A DNA stretch of 64,000 nt from Gemmatimonadota bacterium (GCA_020344015.1 CP070812.1:2869545-2933544), one strand, 5' to 3'. Shown: positions 35,802-44,590, numbered from the stretch's first letter. A program made the numbers and translations. Notes: generated from the letters alone by a model not told the origin.

Positions 35802-37969
35802 CGTTCGTCCCCCCTGGAGCGGGCGTTCTGGCTCAAAGGCGGCTGCGCCTGGCCGGCGTCGAGCCAGGCCAGGATGTCGCCGACATCGAGAAAGCCGTTG
35901 GCATTGGCTAGGTCGTCGAGGACCGTCGCCGCCGGACCGGGCAGAGGCACACCCTCGAACAGCGCACCCATCAACTGTTGCATCGTAACTCTCTCGGCCA
36001 GGCTGAGGGTGACGGACATGGTCTGCGGGCTGTTACTCGCCGTCGAGGAACCGATACTCACCGTCGCCGAGTGCACTCCGGGCTCGAGGCCGGCAATCGA
36101 CGGCGTCAGTGTGAGAGTCGTCGGCGCGGTCGTGTCATCAAGTTCCGCCGCGAGCCAACCGCCGGTTCCGGCGTAGCCGATGCCTTCCACTGCGAGGTCG
36201 GTGAGCGGGCTGCCACCGGTGTTGGCGATCTCGACGCTCTGAACCTGTGGGTCGCCGAGCCCCTGCATGGCGAGGAATAGGACCGGCGAGCCGGGAACGT
36301 CGATCGCCGGAGGCACGACGCTGAAGTCCGCCGTGACACTTTGATCATCCATCAGTCGAAGCGTGCACGTCGGGAAGGTTCCGGAGCAGGCGCCACCCCA
36401 ACCGTCGAACAGGTAGGTGAAGGCGGGGTCGCTGGCATCTGGATCCGCTCTCAGCGTCAGGTCGGTCGTGATCGGAAAGCTGGCATCGCACTGGTTCGCC
36501 GGCCCCAGGTCGGCCGGTCCGCAGACGATACCGGTCGGTTCACTGGTGACCGTGCCCCGGCCGTCACCGGCCACGGCGACGGTGATCGTCGGTTCGATCA
36601 GGCTACCGTAGGAGATCTCGACCTGGTACCCGTTCGCCGTCTCGGCGATCATATGGACTATGACCTGGTTGACCGCGTCGATGAACGCTTCGCCGGGCAG
36701 CCATTGCGCGCCGTCGTCGTTCGGATCGCCGAGCCCATCCTCATCGATGACTCGCGCGTCCTTGCTGCGGGCGGGTGCTACGTGGTGAAGCACCACGGCA
36801 CGCGCCGGGATGTTGTTGTCGTAGTCCTGCAGGCGGCGCGCCTCCACGGTGTAGAAACTGTCGGCGTCTATCGGGATGCGCGCCATCAAGTAGTCGGTGC
36901 CGGTAGCCGGGTCGTCGATGGGTGCCAGAGTGATACGCTGGCTGGTTCCTAGTGCCGGGGTGAAGATCCGATCTGCCGGGATCCAGCTCAGCTTGTCCTT
37001 GTGATAAGAGATCGTGTGTTGGCCGATGCAGTCGTATTCGACATCTCGCACCTGGCAGGTGCCGCCCGACGCGCTCATCACGTCCCAACGTGAATCGTAG
37101 GTTGCACCGTAGGGACCCGACGAGTGGGGAAGCCCAAATGCGTGCCCTATCTCGTGAGCCATGGTGGCCTGACGCCGGTAGCCCCACGGCGGCATCCACG
37201 TCACCGAGAACCAGCGGCTCCCTCCGTCGACGTTAAGCGTCCAACCGCCACCCCAGGCACAACAGCCGATCAAGTCGTTGTACATGAAGTTGATGCCGAT
37301 GAACGTGCTGAAATCGACGAACGGGTCGGCGGCGGCCGCGCAGTCCTGTGCCAGATCGCCGAGCCGGACTTCCGAACTGCCATCCCCGTCGAAGTCGCCG
37401 ACGTACTCCGACTTCGGCTTCGGCAGATCGTACCAGCCGAACGACTGACTGCCCTGAATGTTCACATTGTCGTAAGAGACGTCGCGCCAGTAGTGGTCCA
37501 GTTGCGGCTCCGTGCCGCCCATCAGCCCGTCGAACCAGGCGATCGTTTCCGGCTCGCCGGGTACCTCGGGGAACCGGCACGCCACGTTGGCGAAGGGTTG
37601 GGGGCCGAACAGCGGGGCGGCCTGTGGCTCCGCTCCGAGGCCGATCGACTGGACTCTCAACGGCCCACCGACCTGGAACCGTCGCAAAGTGATCCGGGAG
37701 CCGGTTACTGTCGCGCGTCGCCGGTTGAGCGCCGAGATGCCGCCTAGCTCGCGAAGCTGCGCCTCGTCAAGCTGGAGCTCGTGCGAAATACCGTCGTCTT
37801 CGATCAGATACGTGCGTAGGAGGGGCGCGCCGTCCGGCGGGTCGCCCCAGACGACGTGCAGAACACCGCTGACGGTTTCCTCCCCGGTCTGTATGACGAG
37901 GCCGCCGGCCAGCAGAAGGGCGAGCGGCACGGCGAGAGTCGCGACGGTCAGGTGACCTCTAGGAATCAT
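35798..37969 (-). CDS. Secreted M6-like zinc metalloprotease with C-terminal beta and dockerin-like modules
   Basis: A 723-residue protein with an N-terminal hydrophobic signal. Catalytic zinc motif A-H-E-I-G-H-A-F-G-L-P-H (His272, Glu273, His276, His282) and a D-V-M-S Met-turn downstream place it in the metzincin group, nearest immune-inhibitor-A/M6-type proteins. After the catalytic domain come an InlB B-repeat-like segment (F-D-G-W-G-G-A-C, about residues 480-555), a choice-of-anchor/Ig-like domain (L-F-L-A-M-Q-G-L-G-D-P-Q-V to about 660) and a short EF-hand or dockerin-like end (L-A-N-A-N-G-F-L-D-V-G-D-I-L-A-W-L). Probably extracellular. It is the first gene of a two-gene unit. Confidence 0.85.
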   Translation of the reverse strand: MIPRGHLTVATLAVPLALLLAGGLVIQTGEETVSGVLHVVWGDPPDGAPLLRTYLIEDDGISHELQLDEAQLRELGGISALNRRRATVTGSRITLRRFQVGGPLRVQSIGLGAEPQAAPLFGPQPFANVACRFPEVPGEPETIAWFDGLMGGTEPQLDHYWRDVSYDNVNIQGSQSFGWYDLPKPKSEYVGDFDGDGSSEVRLGDLAQDCAAAADPFVDFSTFIGINFMYNDLIGCCAWGGGWTLNVDGGSRWFSVTWMPPWGYRRQATMAHEIGHAFGLPHSSGPYGATYDSRWDVMSASGGTCQVRDVEYDCIGQHTISYHKDKLSWIPADRIFTPALGTSQRITLAPIDDPATGTDYLMARIPIDADSFYTVEARRLQDYDNNIPARAVVLHHVAPARSKDARVIDEDGLGDPNDDGAQWLPGEAFIDAVNQVIVHMIAETANGYQVEISYGSLIEPTITVAVAGDGRGTVTSEPTGIVCGPADLGPANQCDASFPITTDLTLRADPDASDPAFTYLFDGWGGACSGTFPTCTLRLMDDQSVTADFSVVPPAIDVPGSPVLFLAMQGLGDPQVQSVEIANTGGSPLTDLAVEGIGYAGTGGWLAAELDDTTAPTTLTLTPSIAGLEPGVHSATVSIGSSTASNSPQTMSVTLSLAERVTMQQLMGALFEGVPLPGPAATVLDDLANANGFLDVGDILAWLDAGQAQPPLSQNARSRGDER

Positions 37970-38298
37970 GCAATAGAGTGGGGATCTGGAGTCCAGGGGG
38001 GAAGCGCCTGACTACCGGCGAAGGCGACCCCCCGAGCAGGCCGCCTTGCTTAGTAACCCGTGGTTCAAGCACGGTTCCCAGAGGCCGGTGCCGTCCCCGC
38101 TTCATTTCGGCTGTACCGGGACGACGGTGCTTGCAGACGATAATGGAGGGACACAGCTTTCGTTTCAGCGATGGCCTCGACCACAACGGTGAGCACAGGG
38201 CGGTTACGATGTGTCGGCGAGGCGGAGGGCAATCTCCCTCAGATGATCGGCGATTTCCTCGAAGGACGTCGCCAGGCCCATTCCAGGGTCGCCTAGCC
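37970..38298. other. 329-base divergent intergenic region, no clear gene
   Basis: Lies between the metalloprotease (minus) and the DUF2459-like lipoprotein (plus). The only item of note is a possible 25-codon minus-strand reading frame (38204-38281) encoding an amphipathic helix (MGLATSFEEIADHLREIALR and five more residues) without a ribosome-binding site. I see no convincing RNA structure. Promoters for both neighbours should lie here. Confidence 0.35.
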
Positions 38299-38946
38299 AT
38301 GTGCGTTTGTCGGGGTAGATGGGCGGTGTTCGTGGGCGTGCTGCTTCATGGTTGCACCACGGCGATCGTTCCACCGGCAGCGCCGAACGAGCCGCGATCC
38401 GTGTTTCTTCTCGATCACGGCCGCCATGCGAGTCTCGTCCTACCGGGTCGTGACGGTGGGGTTGTGCGCTACGCCTACGGTGACTGGCGGTACTACGCAC
38501 AGCGCGAGATGGGTGTCTCGGAGGCTTCCGCTGCAGTGCTCTGGCCAACAAGGGCGGGGTTGGGGCGCCGCCAGTTACGGGGACCTTCGGCGGCGGCGTC
38601 CGTACGCCGGCAGCTGGGTGTCTGGGTCGAGGGCCTGTACGAGGTGATCGTCGACGCCGGACGGATCGAAGCCCTGCTCATTCGGCTGGATTCCGTCCAC
38701 GAGGCGAATCTCGAGACGCGAATCTACAACGCGGCTTACGATCTCGAGTTCGTGCATCATCCGAGCGTCTACTGGGCTCTACACAACTCGAACGAGGTTG
38801 TTGCAGTCTGGCTGAAAGAGCTGGGCTGCCGCGTCCGCAGACCGGTCATCTTCTCGAACTGGACTGTGGAGCCACCGCCGGGCGAGAACAATTCGCTGTT
38901 CGACATCGTAATCGTGCTATCGAAGAAAACGGAGAAACCAAGATGA
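38299..38946 (+). CDS. DUF2459-like lipoprotein
   Basis: A 215-residue protein; ATG at 38299 begins a short lipoprotein-type signal (MCVCRGRWAVFVGVLLHG then Cys). The segment F-L-L-D-H-G-R-H-A-S-L-V-L-P followed by Y-A-Y-G-D-W-R-Y-Y-A resembles the V-x-x-H-G-W-H-T-G-I-V-L and G-W-G-D-x-x-F-Y motifs of DUF2459, a family of unknown function related to permuted papain-like NlpC/P60 folds. A Cys nucleophile is not obvious. The stop overlaps the racemase ATG by four bases, so the pair is co-translated and a cell-wall or D-amino-acid role is a reasonable guess. Confidence 0.6.
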   Translation: MCVCRGRWAVFVGVLLHGCTTAIVPPAAPNEPRSVFLLDHGRHASLVLPGRDGGVVRYAYGDWRYYAQREMGVSEASAAVLWPTRAGLGRRQLRGPSAAASVRRQLGVWVEGLYEVIVDAGRIEALLIRLDSVHEANLETRIYNAAYDLEFVHHPSVYWALHNSNEVVAVWLKELGCRVRRPVIFSNWTVEPPPGENNSLFDIVIVLSKKTEKPR

Positions 38947-40142
38947 GAGAAGTCAGCCGTAGAGGGTTCGTGACCTTGGCGAGTGCGGCACCGCTGGCGC
39001 TCGCTGTTCCCGACCAGCTGCGTAGTGCGATCGCAGAGCCCGCGGCCGCGAGCGAAAGCTTCGACCCATGGGTCGAGATCAACCTCGCAAACCTCGCCTG
39101 GAACCTGTCGGAGATACGCAGGAGGGTGGACGACAGGCCGGTGATGGCCGTCATCAAGGCGAACGCATACGGGCATGGAGTGGTGGGGATCGCCAGGTTC
39201 CTAGAGGGTCAGAACGTCAGGCACTTCGCCGTCGGAAAGGTCATGGAGGCTGTCGCCCTACGCGAGAATGGCATAAGGGGCACCGTCCTGAACTTCGGCC
39301 CCTTCTCCCAGGAGGAGGCCGACCAGCTGGTGCGGCTCGACGTATCTCAGTCCGTCTACTCCCAGGCGGTCGAAACTCTGGCGCGGTCGGCGCGGTCTCA
39401 GGGGCGGCGGGCGAAAGTCCATATCAAAGTCGACACCGGCCTGGGGCGAGTCGGGGTGCCTTACTACGAAGCGCCGTCATATATAGAGCGGGTCGCCTCG
39501 ATGCCGGAGATCGCCATCGAAGGGATATTCACCACGCTGACCGAAGAGCCGGACTTCGACCCGATCCAACTCGATCGTCTGACACAGGTGTGCGATGCCG
39601 CCGAGGACAAGGGTATCTCGGTTGGGGTGCGTCATGCCGCCAGCAGCTTGGCGATCTCGAACTTCCCCGACGCCTTCCTCGACATGGTGAGGCCGGGGAA
39701 CGCCATCTACGGGTTGGAGCCGCTGGCCAACCTGGACCTGAAGCCGGTCATGTCGGTGAAGACCAGGGTGATCTATGTAAAACGACTGCGCCCCGGGGAC
39801 TCGGTCTCGTATCACAGGCTGTTCACGGCGGAGCGCGAAACGCTCGTCGCGACCCTACCACTGGGCTACTCCGATGGCTGTCCCCCCCGGGGAGTCGAAG
39901 AGGCCGAGGTCCTTATCAGAGGCCGGCGCTGGCCGCTCATCGCAGCGGTTACGGCGAACCACAGCACGGTCGACGTGACGGGCGCTGAGGAGATATCGAT
40001 AGGCGATGAGGTCGTTCTGTTCGGCAGGCAGGGCGGCGAGGAGCTGTCGATCGGCGAGGTCGCCGCGCGGGCCACAAGCTCGGTGTACAAGGTGGCCATT
40101 GGAATGAACCCATCCCTTCCCCGGGTTCACATCGAGTCGTAG
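38943..40142 (+). CDS. Tat-exported alanine (broad-specificity amino acid) racemase
   Basis: A 399-residue PLP enzyme of the fold-type III alanine racemase family. PLP lysine in V-I-K-A-N-A-Y-G-H-G (Lys72), the Tyr acid/base motif V-S-Y-H-R-L-F in the C-terminal half and the beta-barrel signature G-R-V-G-V all fit. The N-terminus S-R-R-G-F-V-T-L-A followed by an Ala/Leu stretch is a twin-arginine signal, so unlike the cytoplasmic cell-wall enzyme it should work in the periplasm, as broad-spectrum racemases do. The Tat route makes sense for a protein that binds its cofactor before export. Translationally coupled to the DUF2459-like gene. Confidence 0.9.
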   Translation: MREVSRRGFVTLASAAPLALAVPDQLRSAIAEPAAASESFDPWVEINLANLAWNLSEIRRRVDDRPVMAVIKANAYGHGVVGIARFLEGQNVRHFAVGKVMEAVALRENGIRGTVLNFGPFSQEEADQLVRLDVSQSVYSQAVETLARSARSQGRRAKVHIKVDTGLGRVGVPYYEAPSYIERVASMPEIAIEGIFTTLTEEPDFDPIQLDRLTQVCDAAEDKGISVGVRHAASSLAISNFPDAFLDMVRPGNAIYGLEPLANLDLKPVMSVKTRVIYVKRLRPGDSVSYHRLFTAERETLVATLPLGYSDGCPPRGVEEAEVLIRGRRWPLIAAVTANHSTVDVTGAEEISIGDEVVLFGRQGGEELSIGEVAARATSSVYKVAIGMNPSLPRVHIES

Positions 40143-40198
40143 GAGTCTCCTGGGCGCGCCAACGCGGCCGTGTTGCTGCGCGGCAGCCCGGGCGCCAC

Positions 40199-40294
40199 CT
40201 AGAGCTCTGGGCCGAGCCCGATCCCGAGCTCACCGACCAGGTCGAGGCGGCACGGCAGGCCCTGGCCCGGCTGGCGGGCCGCGAGGAGAGCTAG
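40199..40294 (+). pseudogene. Relic of the C-terminus of a TPR protein
   Basis: An in-frame stretch reads L-E-L-W-A-E-P-D-P-E-L-T-D-Q-V-E-A-A-R-Q and then ALARLAGREES and stop. It matches the pattern of the last residues of the intact TPR protein ending at 47026 (L-W-R-E-C-D-P-E-L-R-P-E-V then A-A-L-R-R-L-S-G). Upstream codons give no TPR sequence and there is no start, so it is a decayed gene end. Judged by eye. Confidence 0.45.
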
Positions 40295-40403
40295 CCGGCC
40301 CTTGGCGCCAGGGCTCAAGAAATAGTTCCCACCCTTAGAAAAAACTTCCCGGTCAGATTGGCTGCCCGTCCGCTAAGTCTCGTGGCGGCATTGCCTATCG
40401 GTA

Positions 40404-40419
40404 CGGCACGGAAGTGGCA
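40404..40419 (+). promoter_or_regulatory. Sigma-54-like promoter candidate
   Basis: CGGCACGGAAGTGGCA matches TGGCACG-N4-TTGCA at 10 of 12 informative positions with correctly spaced -24 GG and -12 GC. It ends 68 bases before the ATG at 40488. No activator-type dyad is evident within 150 bases upstream. Confidence 0.4.
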
Positions 40420-40487
40420 ACGTCTGGGCGGACGCCTGAGTTAGCCGACAGCGTTTCGACCTCGAACCGCGGACCGTGGAGGTTACG

Positions 40488-41147
40488 ATGCAGTTATCCC
40501 GCCTGACGCTGCTAGCCGCCTTCGTGCTTTCTGTGTCTGTCCCTGATGTGAGCTTCGGCCAGAATGGCAACGGGAACGTGACCGGGAACGGCGCGCCGAG
40601 TGGTCCCCACTACAACCTGAACATCATCGGCATGTCGAAGGACAAGGACGCCGACATGACCGGGAACAGCGGCCACCGCATCTTCGTGCGGCTGGGGACT
40701 CGCAAACCCGATGACCCGGTGCGAACTCGGATAAGCCTCCGCGAGGGCGAGACGTATCAGGTCGTCGATGCCAACGGAACCGATGGGGGCGCCATCTTCG
40801 AGCTGCCCGCCGGTTCGTACTACGTCTGGGCCCGCGCACTAGGAAGCCCGGGTGGCTCGGCAAAGATGACGACCTGCGCCGAGGACATCACCGGTCAAGT
40901 CGCGGAGGGTGATATCTGCTCGACCGGAAACGTCCTCGAAGTAGAGCGACGCAAGGGTCGAAGCCGCTTCAAGAACGTGACCGACGAACTCACGACGATC
41001 GAGCTGCCCGGCGGGAGCGCGGCGGCCGAGGCCTGCGGCGGTACCACCGTTAGCCTCTTCGCCGATTGCCTTGAGGGTTACTTCTGGGCCTACGACAACA
41101 ACGGCCTGCGCCTGCTTCAGGTGCGGTTCTATTACGAGGGACCGTAA
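40488..41147 (+). CDS. Secreted protein of unknown function (GPHYNLNIIG-type)
   Basis: A 219-residue protein with a signal peptide (MQLSRLTLLAAFVLSVSVPD, cleavage near SFGQ) after GGAGG; a GTG at 40476 is rejected. The mature start is Asn/Gly-rich, then comes P-H-Y-N-L-N-I-I-G-M and D-M-T-G-N-S-G-H-R-I-F-V, a pattern I have seen in uncharacterised secreted proteins of several phyla, followed by a beta-rich region and paired cysteines (C-A-E-D, I-C-S-T-G, A-C-G-G, D-C-L-E-G). No catalytic motif. Preceded by a sigma-54-like promoter candidate. Confidence 0.7.
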   Translation: MQLSRLTLLAAFVLSVSVPDVSFGQNGNGNVTGNGAPSGPHYNLNIIGMSKDKDADMTGNSGHRIFVRLGTRKPDDPVRTRISLREGETYQVVDANGTDGGAIFELPAGSYYVWARALGSPGGSAKMTTCAEDITGQVAEGDICSTGNVLEVERRKGRSRFKNVTDELTTIELPGGSAAAEACGGTTVSLFADCLEGYFWAYDNNGLRLLQVRFYYEGP

Positions 41148-41288
41148 ACTGCGAAGGCTGCGGGATTGACTGGGGTCGTTGACAACACCGGGACCGCGGC
41201 CTAGCGTGTTAGCGCTACAGCTCAGTACCGCTGCGCAGTTCTCCTCCCCGCCGGGAGTCCCTAAATCACGCATGCAGGAGGGAGTCCC

Positions 41289-42977
41289 ATGTCCTCACCG
41301 CTCTCACGTCGACGGACTATCTCTGTAGCCGTCATAGGCTTAGCCCTCGGCGCGGTCTGGCTCGGCTGCGGCCGCGACTCCGGCGAGCTCATGGCGCCTA
41401 CCGACGCCGCGCTCAGCCAGCGGCTGGCGATCCAGACGGCCATCGCCGTCCAGGACCGTCACACACCCGAGCTGATGAAGGTCCCGGGCGTCGTCGGAAC
41501 CGGCACCGCGCTGGGTGCCGACGGTCAACCCGTGGTGCGGGTCTTCACCGCGCGGCCGGGCATCGCCGAGCTCCCGGCCCGATTGGACGGCTTGCCGGTG
41601 GAGGTGAAGGTGACTGGCCTCGTGATGGCGCGGACCGACCCGACGAAGCGCGCCCCGCGGCCGGTGCCTACGGGGGTATCCACCGGCCATCCCAACATCA
41701 CGGCGGGCACCATCGGTGCGCGCGTGCAGGATGCGCTGGGCAACGTCTACGCACTCAGCAACAACCACGTGTATGCCGACCAGAACCGTGCCTGGCTGGG
41801 TGATCCGGTGTTGCAGCCGGGTCCCTTCGACGACGGCCAGTACCCGGGCGACGAGATCGGTGTGCTGGACAGCTACGTAACGATCGACTTCTCGTTCAGC
41901 GGCTACAATCTGATGGATGCCGCAATCGCCCTGTCGTCGACTGCTGACCTGGGCAACTCGACGCCGGCCGGCGGCTACGGCATACCCAACTCGACGATCT
42001 ACGGCGACGCGAACGGCGACGGCTACTTCGACAACACTGCCGACCTGTTAACCCTGTCGGTGCAGAAGTACGGCCGCACGACGAGGCTCACGCAGGGCAC
42101 GGTCACCGAGGTCAACGTCTTCGTCGAGGTCTGCTACGAGGCGATCTTCAACTTCTGCATCAAGTCGGCCTACATGTACGACCAGCTCGGCATCAGCCCC
42201 GGCACGTTCAGTGGCGGCGGCGACTCGGGCTCGCTGATCGTAACCGACGACGCGCAGAAGAACCCGGTGGGGCTGCTGTTCGCGGGGGGCAGCGATCGAA
42301 CCTTCGCCAACCGGATCGACCTGGTGCTGAAAGAGTTCGGCGTCTTTATCGACGGGGCCGCCGCGGGGCCGATCACGGACGTCGCGGTGACGAGCATCGA
42401 TGCGCCGAGCTCGGTGGACGCGGGCGATCTGGTTGACGTCAACGTCACGGTGCGCAATGTGGGTACCGAGGAGGTGGGCGGCTTCGATGTGACGCTCACG
42501 GATCTGACCGACGGCTCGCTGGCTCTAACGCAGGCTGTCGTTGGGCTGACCGCCGGCGCGGACACGACGTTGACCTATCAGTGGGACACCGCGGAGGAGG
42601 GTTACGGCGATCACCTGCTCGAGGCCAGACACGCGCTCACTGACGAGAACGGATCCAACGATGCTGCGACGACTACCGTCACGGTCAACGAGCCCACGGT
42701 GCCGACGCCGGCGCCGACCGTGCTCAGCTGCAATCCCGAGAGCGGCAGTCGCAAGCAGAAGCTCTCGGTCAGCATCGTCGGCGCTGACTTCCAGGACGGC
42801 GCCACCGTGAGCTTCGGGGCCGGCATCGCGGTACGCGGTGTCACCTTCGTGGGTCCGGACCAGCTGGATGCCAACCTGCGGATCGGGCCGCGGGCGGCGC
42901 TCGGTCCCCGCGCTGTGACCGTCACAAACCCGGACGGCCAGAGCGGCACGGGGACGGGCTGCTTCACCGTTAATTGA
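41289..42977 (+). CDS. Trypsin-fold serine protease with N-terminal domain, CARDB and IPT/TIG modules
   Basis: A 562-residue exported protein after a strong AGGAGGGAG site. After the signal, residues about 45-115 form a small domain (V-P-G-V-V-G-T-G ... L-P-V-E-V-K-V-T-G) also found alone in the next gene. Protease core: His160 in L-S-N-N-H-V, Asp210 in L-M-D-A-A-I-A and Ser313 in G-G-G-D-S-G-S, the pattern of NAL1-like/trypsin-fold enzymes. Residues about 365-460 are a CARDB adhesion-type domain (V-D-V-N-V-T-V-R-N-V-G) and about 475-562 an IPT/TIG domain (V-T-N-P-D-G-Q-S-G). Likely surface-attached or secreted; the N-terminal domain could be an inhibitory propeptide. Confidence 0.82.
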   Translation: MSSPLSRRRTISVAVIGLALGAVWLGCGRDSGELMAPTDAALSQRLAIQTAIAVQDRHTPELMKVPGVVGTGTALGADGQPVVRVFTARPGIAELPARLDGLPVEVKVTGLVMARTDPTKRAPRPVPTGVSTGHPNITAGTIGARVQDALGNVYALSNNHVYADQNRAWLGDPVLQPGPFDDGQYPGDEIGVLDSYVTIDFSFSGYNLMDAAIALSSTADLGNSTPAGGYGIPNSTIYGDANGDGYFDNTADLLTLSVQKYGRTTRLTQGTVTEVNVFVEVCYEAIFNFCIKSAYMYDQLGISPGTFSGGGDSGSLIVTDDAQKNPVGLLFAGGSDRTFANRIDLVLKEFGVFIDGAAAGPITDVAVTSIDAPSSVDAGDLVDVNVTVRNVGTEEVGGFDVTLTDLTDGSLALTQAVVGLTAGADTTLTYQWDTAEEGYGDHLLEARHALTDENGSNDAATTTVTVNEPTVPTPAPTVLSCNPESGSRKQKLSVSIVGADFQDGATVSFGAGIAVRGVTFVGPDQLDANLRIGPRAALGPRAVTVTNPDGQSGTGTGCFTVN

Positions 42978-43393
42978 TCGGGTCCGCCATTGATCAACTG
43001 GCGAGGGGGAGGGTGGGGCGCTCCCCCTCGCGCTCTACCGCACGGGGTCGATGGGCGCCCGCTGGCCTCGGGCTTCTTCTAATTGGCCTGCTGACCTTCG
43101 GCGCCGGGTGCGCAGGGCGCGAGGGCGAAACGGGGGCCGGCAGCGCGCAAGAGGAGGACGTGGAGACGATGAGCATCGAGGAGGTCCTGCGCGAGCGGAC
43201 GCCCGGCCTGATGGCCGTGCGCGGTGTGACGGGCACCGGGCTCGGCGAGTGCAAGGGCACGCCGTGTATTGTCGTGTTTGTGGCGACCGATTCGCTCGAC
43301 CTGGCGGAGGCCCTTCCCGATACGCTCGACGGGTATCCGGTGGACGTCAGGGTGTCTGGTGTGGTGCGGGCCCGACGCGACCCGCCGAACTGA
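42974..43393 (+). CDS. Lipoprotein consisting of the protease N-terminal domain alone
   Basis: Up to 139 residues. The start is uncertain: TTG 42974 overlaps the protease stop, and GTG 43013 gives a shorter lipoprotein signal (GLGLLLIGLLTFGAG then Cys). The C-terminal 75 residues (A-V-R-G-V-T-G-T-G-L-G ... L-D-G-Y-P-V-D-V-R-V-S-G-V-V-R-A-R) align along their length with residues about 60-125 of the upstream protease (K-V-P-G-V-V-G-T-G ... L-D-G-L-P-V-E-V-K-V-T-G-L-V-M-A-R). Two cysteines (C-K-G-T-P-C) may form a disulphide. A dedicated inhibitor or chaperone of the protease is plausible but inferred. Confidence 0.65.
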   Translation: MIGSAIDQLARGRVGRSPSRSTARGRWAPAGLGLLLIGLLTFGAGCAGREGETGAGSAQEEDVETMSIEEVLRERTPGLMAVRGVTGTGLGECKGTPCIVVFVATDSLDLAEALPDTLDGYPVDVRVSGVVRARRDPPN

Positions 43394-43421
43394 CGCGAAA
43401 CGGGGACGGCGGTCCGCATGA

Positions 43422-44402
43422 CTATCTGTGGAGCGGTGCGCCCGCCACGCCCACCTTCACTTCCCAGACGCGACCCGTGCGGGTCGATGTCGCGTAGATC
43501 GCCTGGCCATCGAATTCGCCATGTCCGAACGCCAGGCTTGCCACACCGGGCATGCCCTCGGCGATGAGCACCGTCTCTCGGGTTGCCGGATCGATACGCC
43601 AGATCTGGCCGGTGCCGTTGGCAGCGACGTAGAGACGCCCCAACTCGTCCATCGCCAGTCCATCATTAGCCGCCCCCTCGCCCAGTCGAGCGATGACCTC
43701 CGGGGGTCCCGCCGGCTGGCCGTCCTCCAGCGGCAGGGCCCAGACGCGGTCGTCGATGGTCAACGGCCGCAGGCTGCCGAAGATTTGGGCAACGTAGAGG
43801 GTCGAGCCGTCGGCCGAGAGCGCCAACCCGTTCGGGTGGCCGATGGCATCGGTGAACAAAGTCAGCCTCCCCTGCGGGTCGACCAGGAAGATCTCGTCGG
43901 TGGCGTCGTCGGAGACCAGGAAGGAGCCGTCGGTGCGCACGAGGACGAAGTTCGGATCGCCGATCCCACCGTCAACGACCCGCGTCTTCTCGCCCTCTGG
44001 AGTGATCCGCCAGACGATGCCGTCGTCGTTGGGGCCGTGATTGAACCTGTTGATCGGCCCGAAGTCGGCCATCAGGATGTCGCGTTCGCCGATCGGCGCG
44101 AGCCCGAGGTTCGAATAGAGCTCGGCGATCCGCGTCACCTCTCCAACTATACTCACGCGCCACAGCGCCCGGTTGCCGGCGACGTACAGGTCGCCCTCGC
44201 CGTTGAAGGCGATACCTTCACAGCGTTCGAACTTTCCGTCCACCAGGACCGTGGGCTCGACAGGAAAGGCGATGTGCTCGTCGGCTGCGGGATCCTGTGC
44301 CGGCAGTGTCCTAGTCTGTGCCAGCAGGGCGGCGAGGGTGTAGGTCGCGGCGAGTGTGGTTCGGCTGAGTCGCTCCCCGAGGGGCATCGTTTTCGTGCTC
44401 AT
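43422..44402 (-). CDS. Exported SMP-30/gluconolactonase-like beta-propeller
   Basis: A 326-residue protein with a signal peptide (cleavage near TLPAQ) after a GAGGTG site. It is made of six-bladed propeller repeats with SMP-30/NHL character: F-E-R-C-E-G-I-A-F near the start, H-P-N-G-L-A-L-S-A-D-G, N-D-G-L-A-M-D-E-L-G-R-L-Y-V-A and G-V-A-S-L-A-F-G, with Asp and Asn residues in the positions that bind calcium or zinc in lactonases. A lactonase-type activity is likely but not proven. Convergent with the preceding small lipoprotein gene. Confidence 0.82.
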   Translation of the reverse strand: MSTKTMPLGERLSRTTLAATYTLAALLAQTRTLPAQDPAADEHIAFPVEPTVLVDGKFERCEGIAFNGEGDLYVAGNRALWRVSIVGEVTRIAELYSNLGLAPIGERDILMADFGPINRFNHGPNDDGIVWRITPEGEKTRVVDGGIGDPNFVLVRTDGSFLVSDDATDEIFLVDPQGRLTLFTDAIGHPNGLALSADGSTLYVAQIFGSLRPLTIDDRVWALPLEDGQPAGPPEVIARLGEGAANDGLAMDELGRLYVAANGTGQIWRIDPATRETVLIAEGMPGVASLAFGHGEFDGQAIYATSTRTGRVWEVKVGVAGAPLHR

Positions 44403-44504
44403 AGCACCTCGTAATGTGGTAACCTCCCGTCCGCCGTCTGGCCGTACGATCCCCGCTAGTAGCCGGTTTCAGCGGACGCCTGTGAAACCTACGTGTTGCT
44501 GCAG

Positions 44505-44532
44505 GCTAGCCCAAGCAACATTTTCCCAGTGT
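44505..44532 (+). promoter_or_regulatory. Upstream element shared with the exported SurE gene
   Basis: The 28-base block beginning GCTAGCCCAAGCAACA aligns without gaps with 61124-61151 (GCTAGTTCAAGCAACA onwards), 22 of 28 identical, including an exact CAAGCAACA. Both lie 58-82 bases before the start of an envelope protein gene on the same strand. It could be a common promoter or operator. Confidence 0.35.
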
Positions 44533-44590
44533 ACAACGTCGCCGGGCCCGCTGCATCTGTCAGTCCGGCGCGTGATCAGCGGGAGGTGTC

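Noticed and set aside
38204-38281. 25-codon minus-strand frame encoding an amphipathic helix
   Set aside because: No ribosome-binding site and no neighbour that suggests a role; could be the end of a lost gene, but no homology can be shown.
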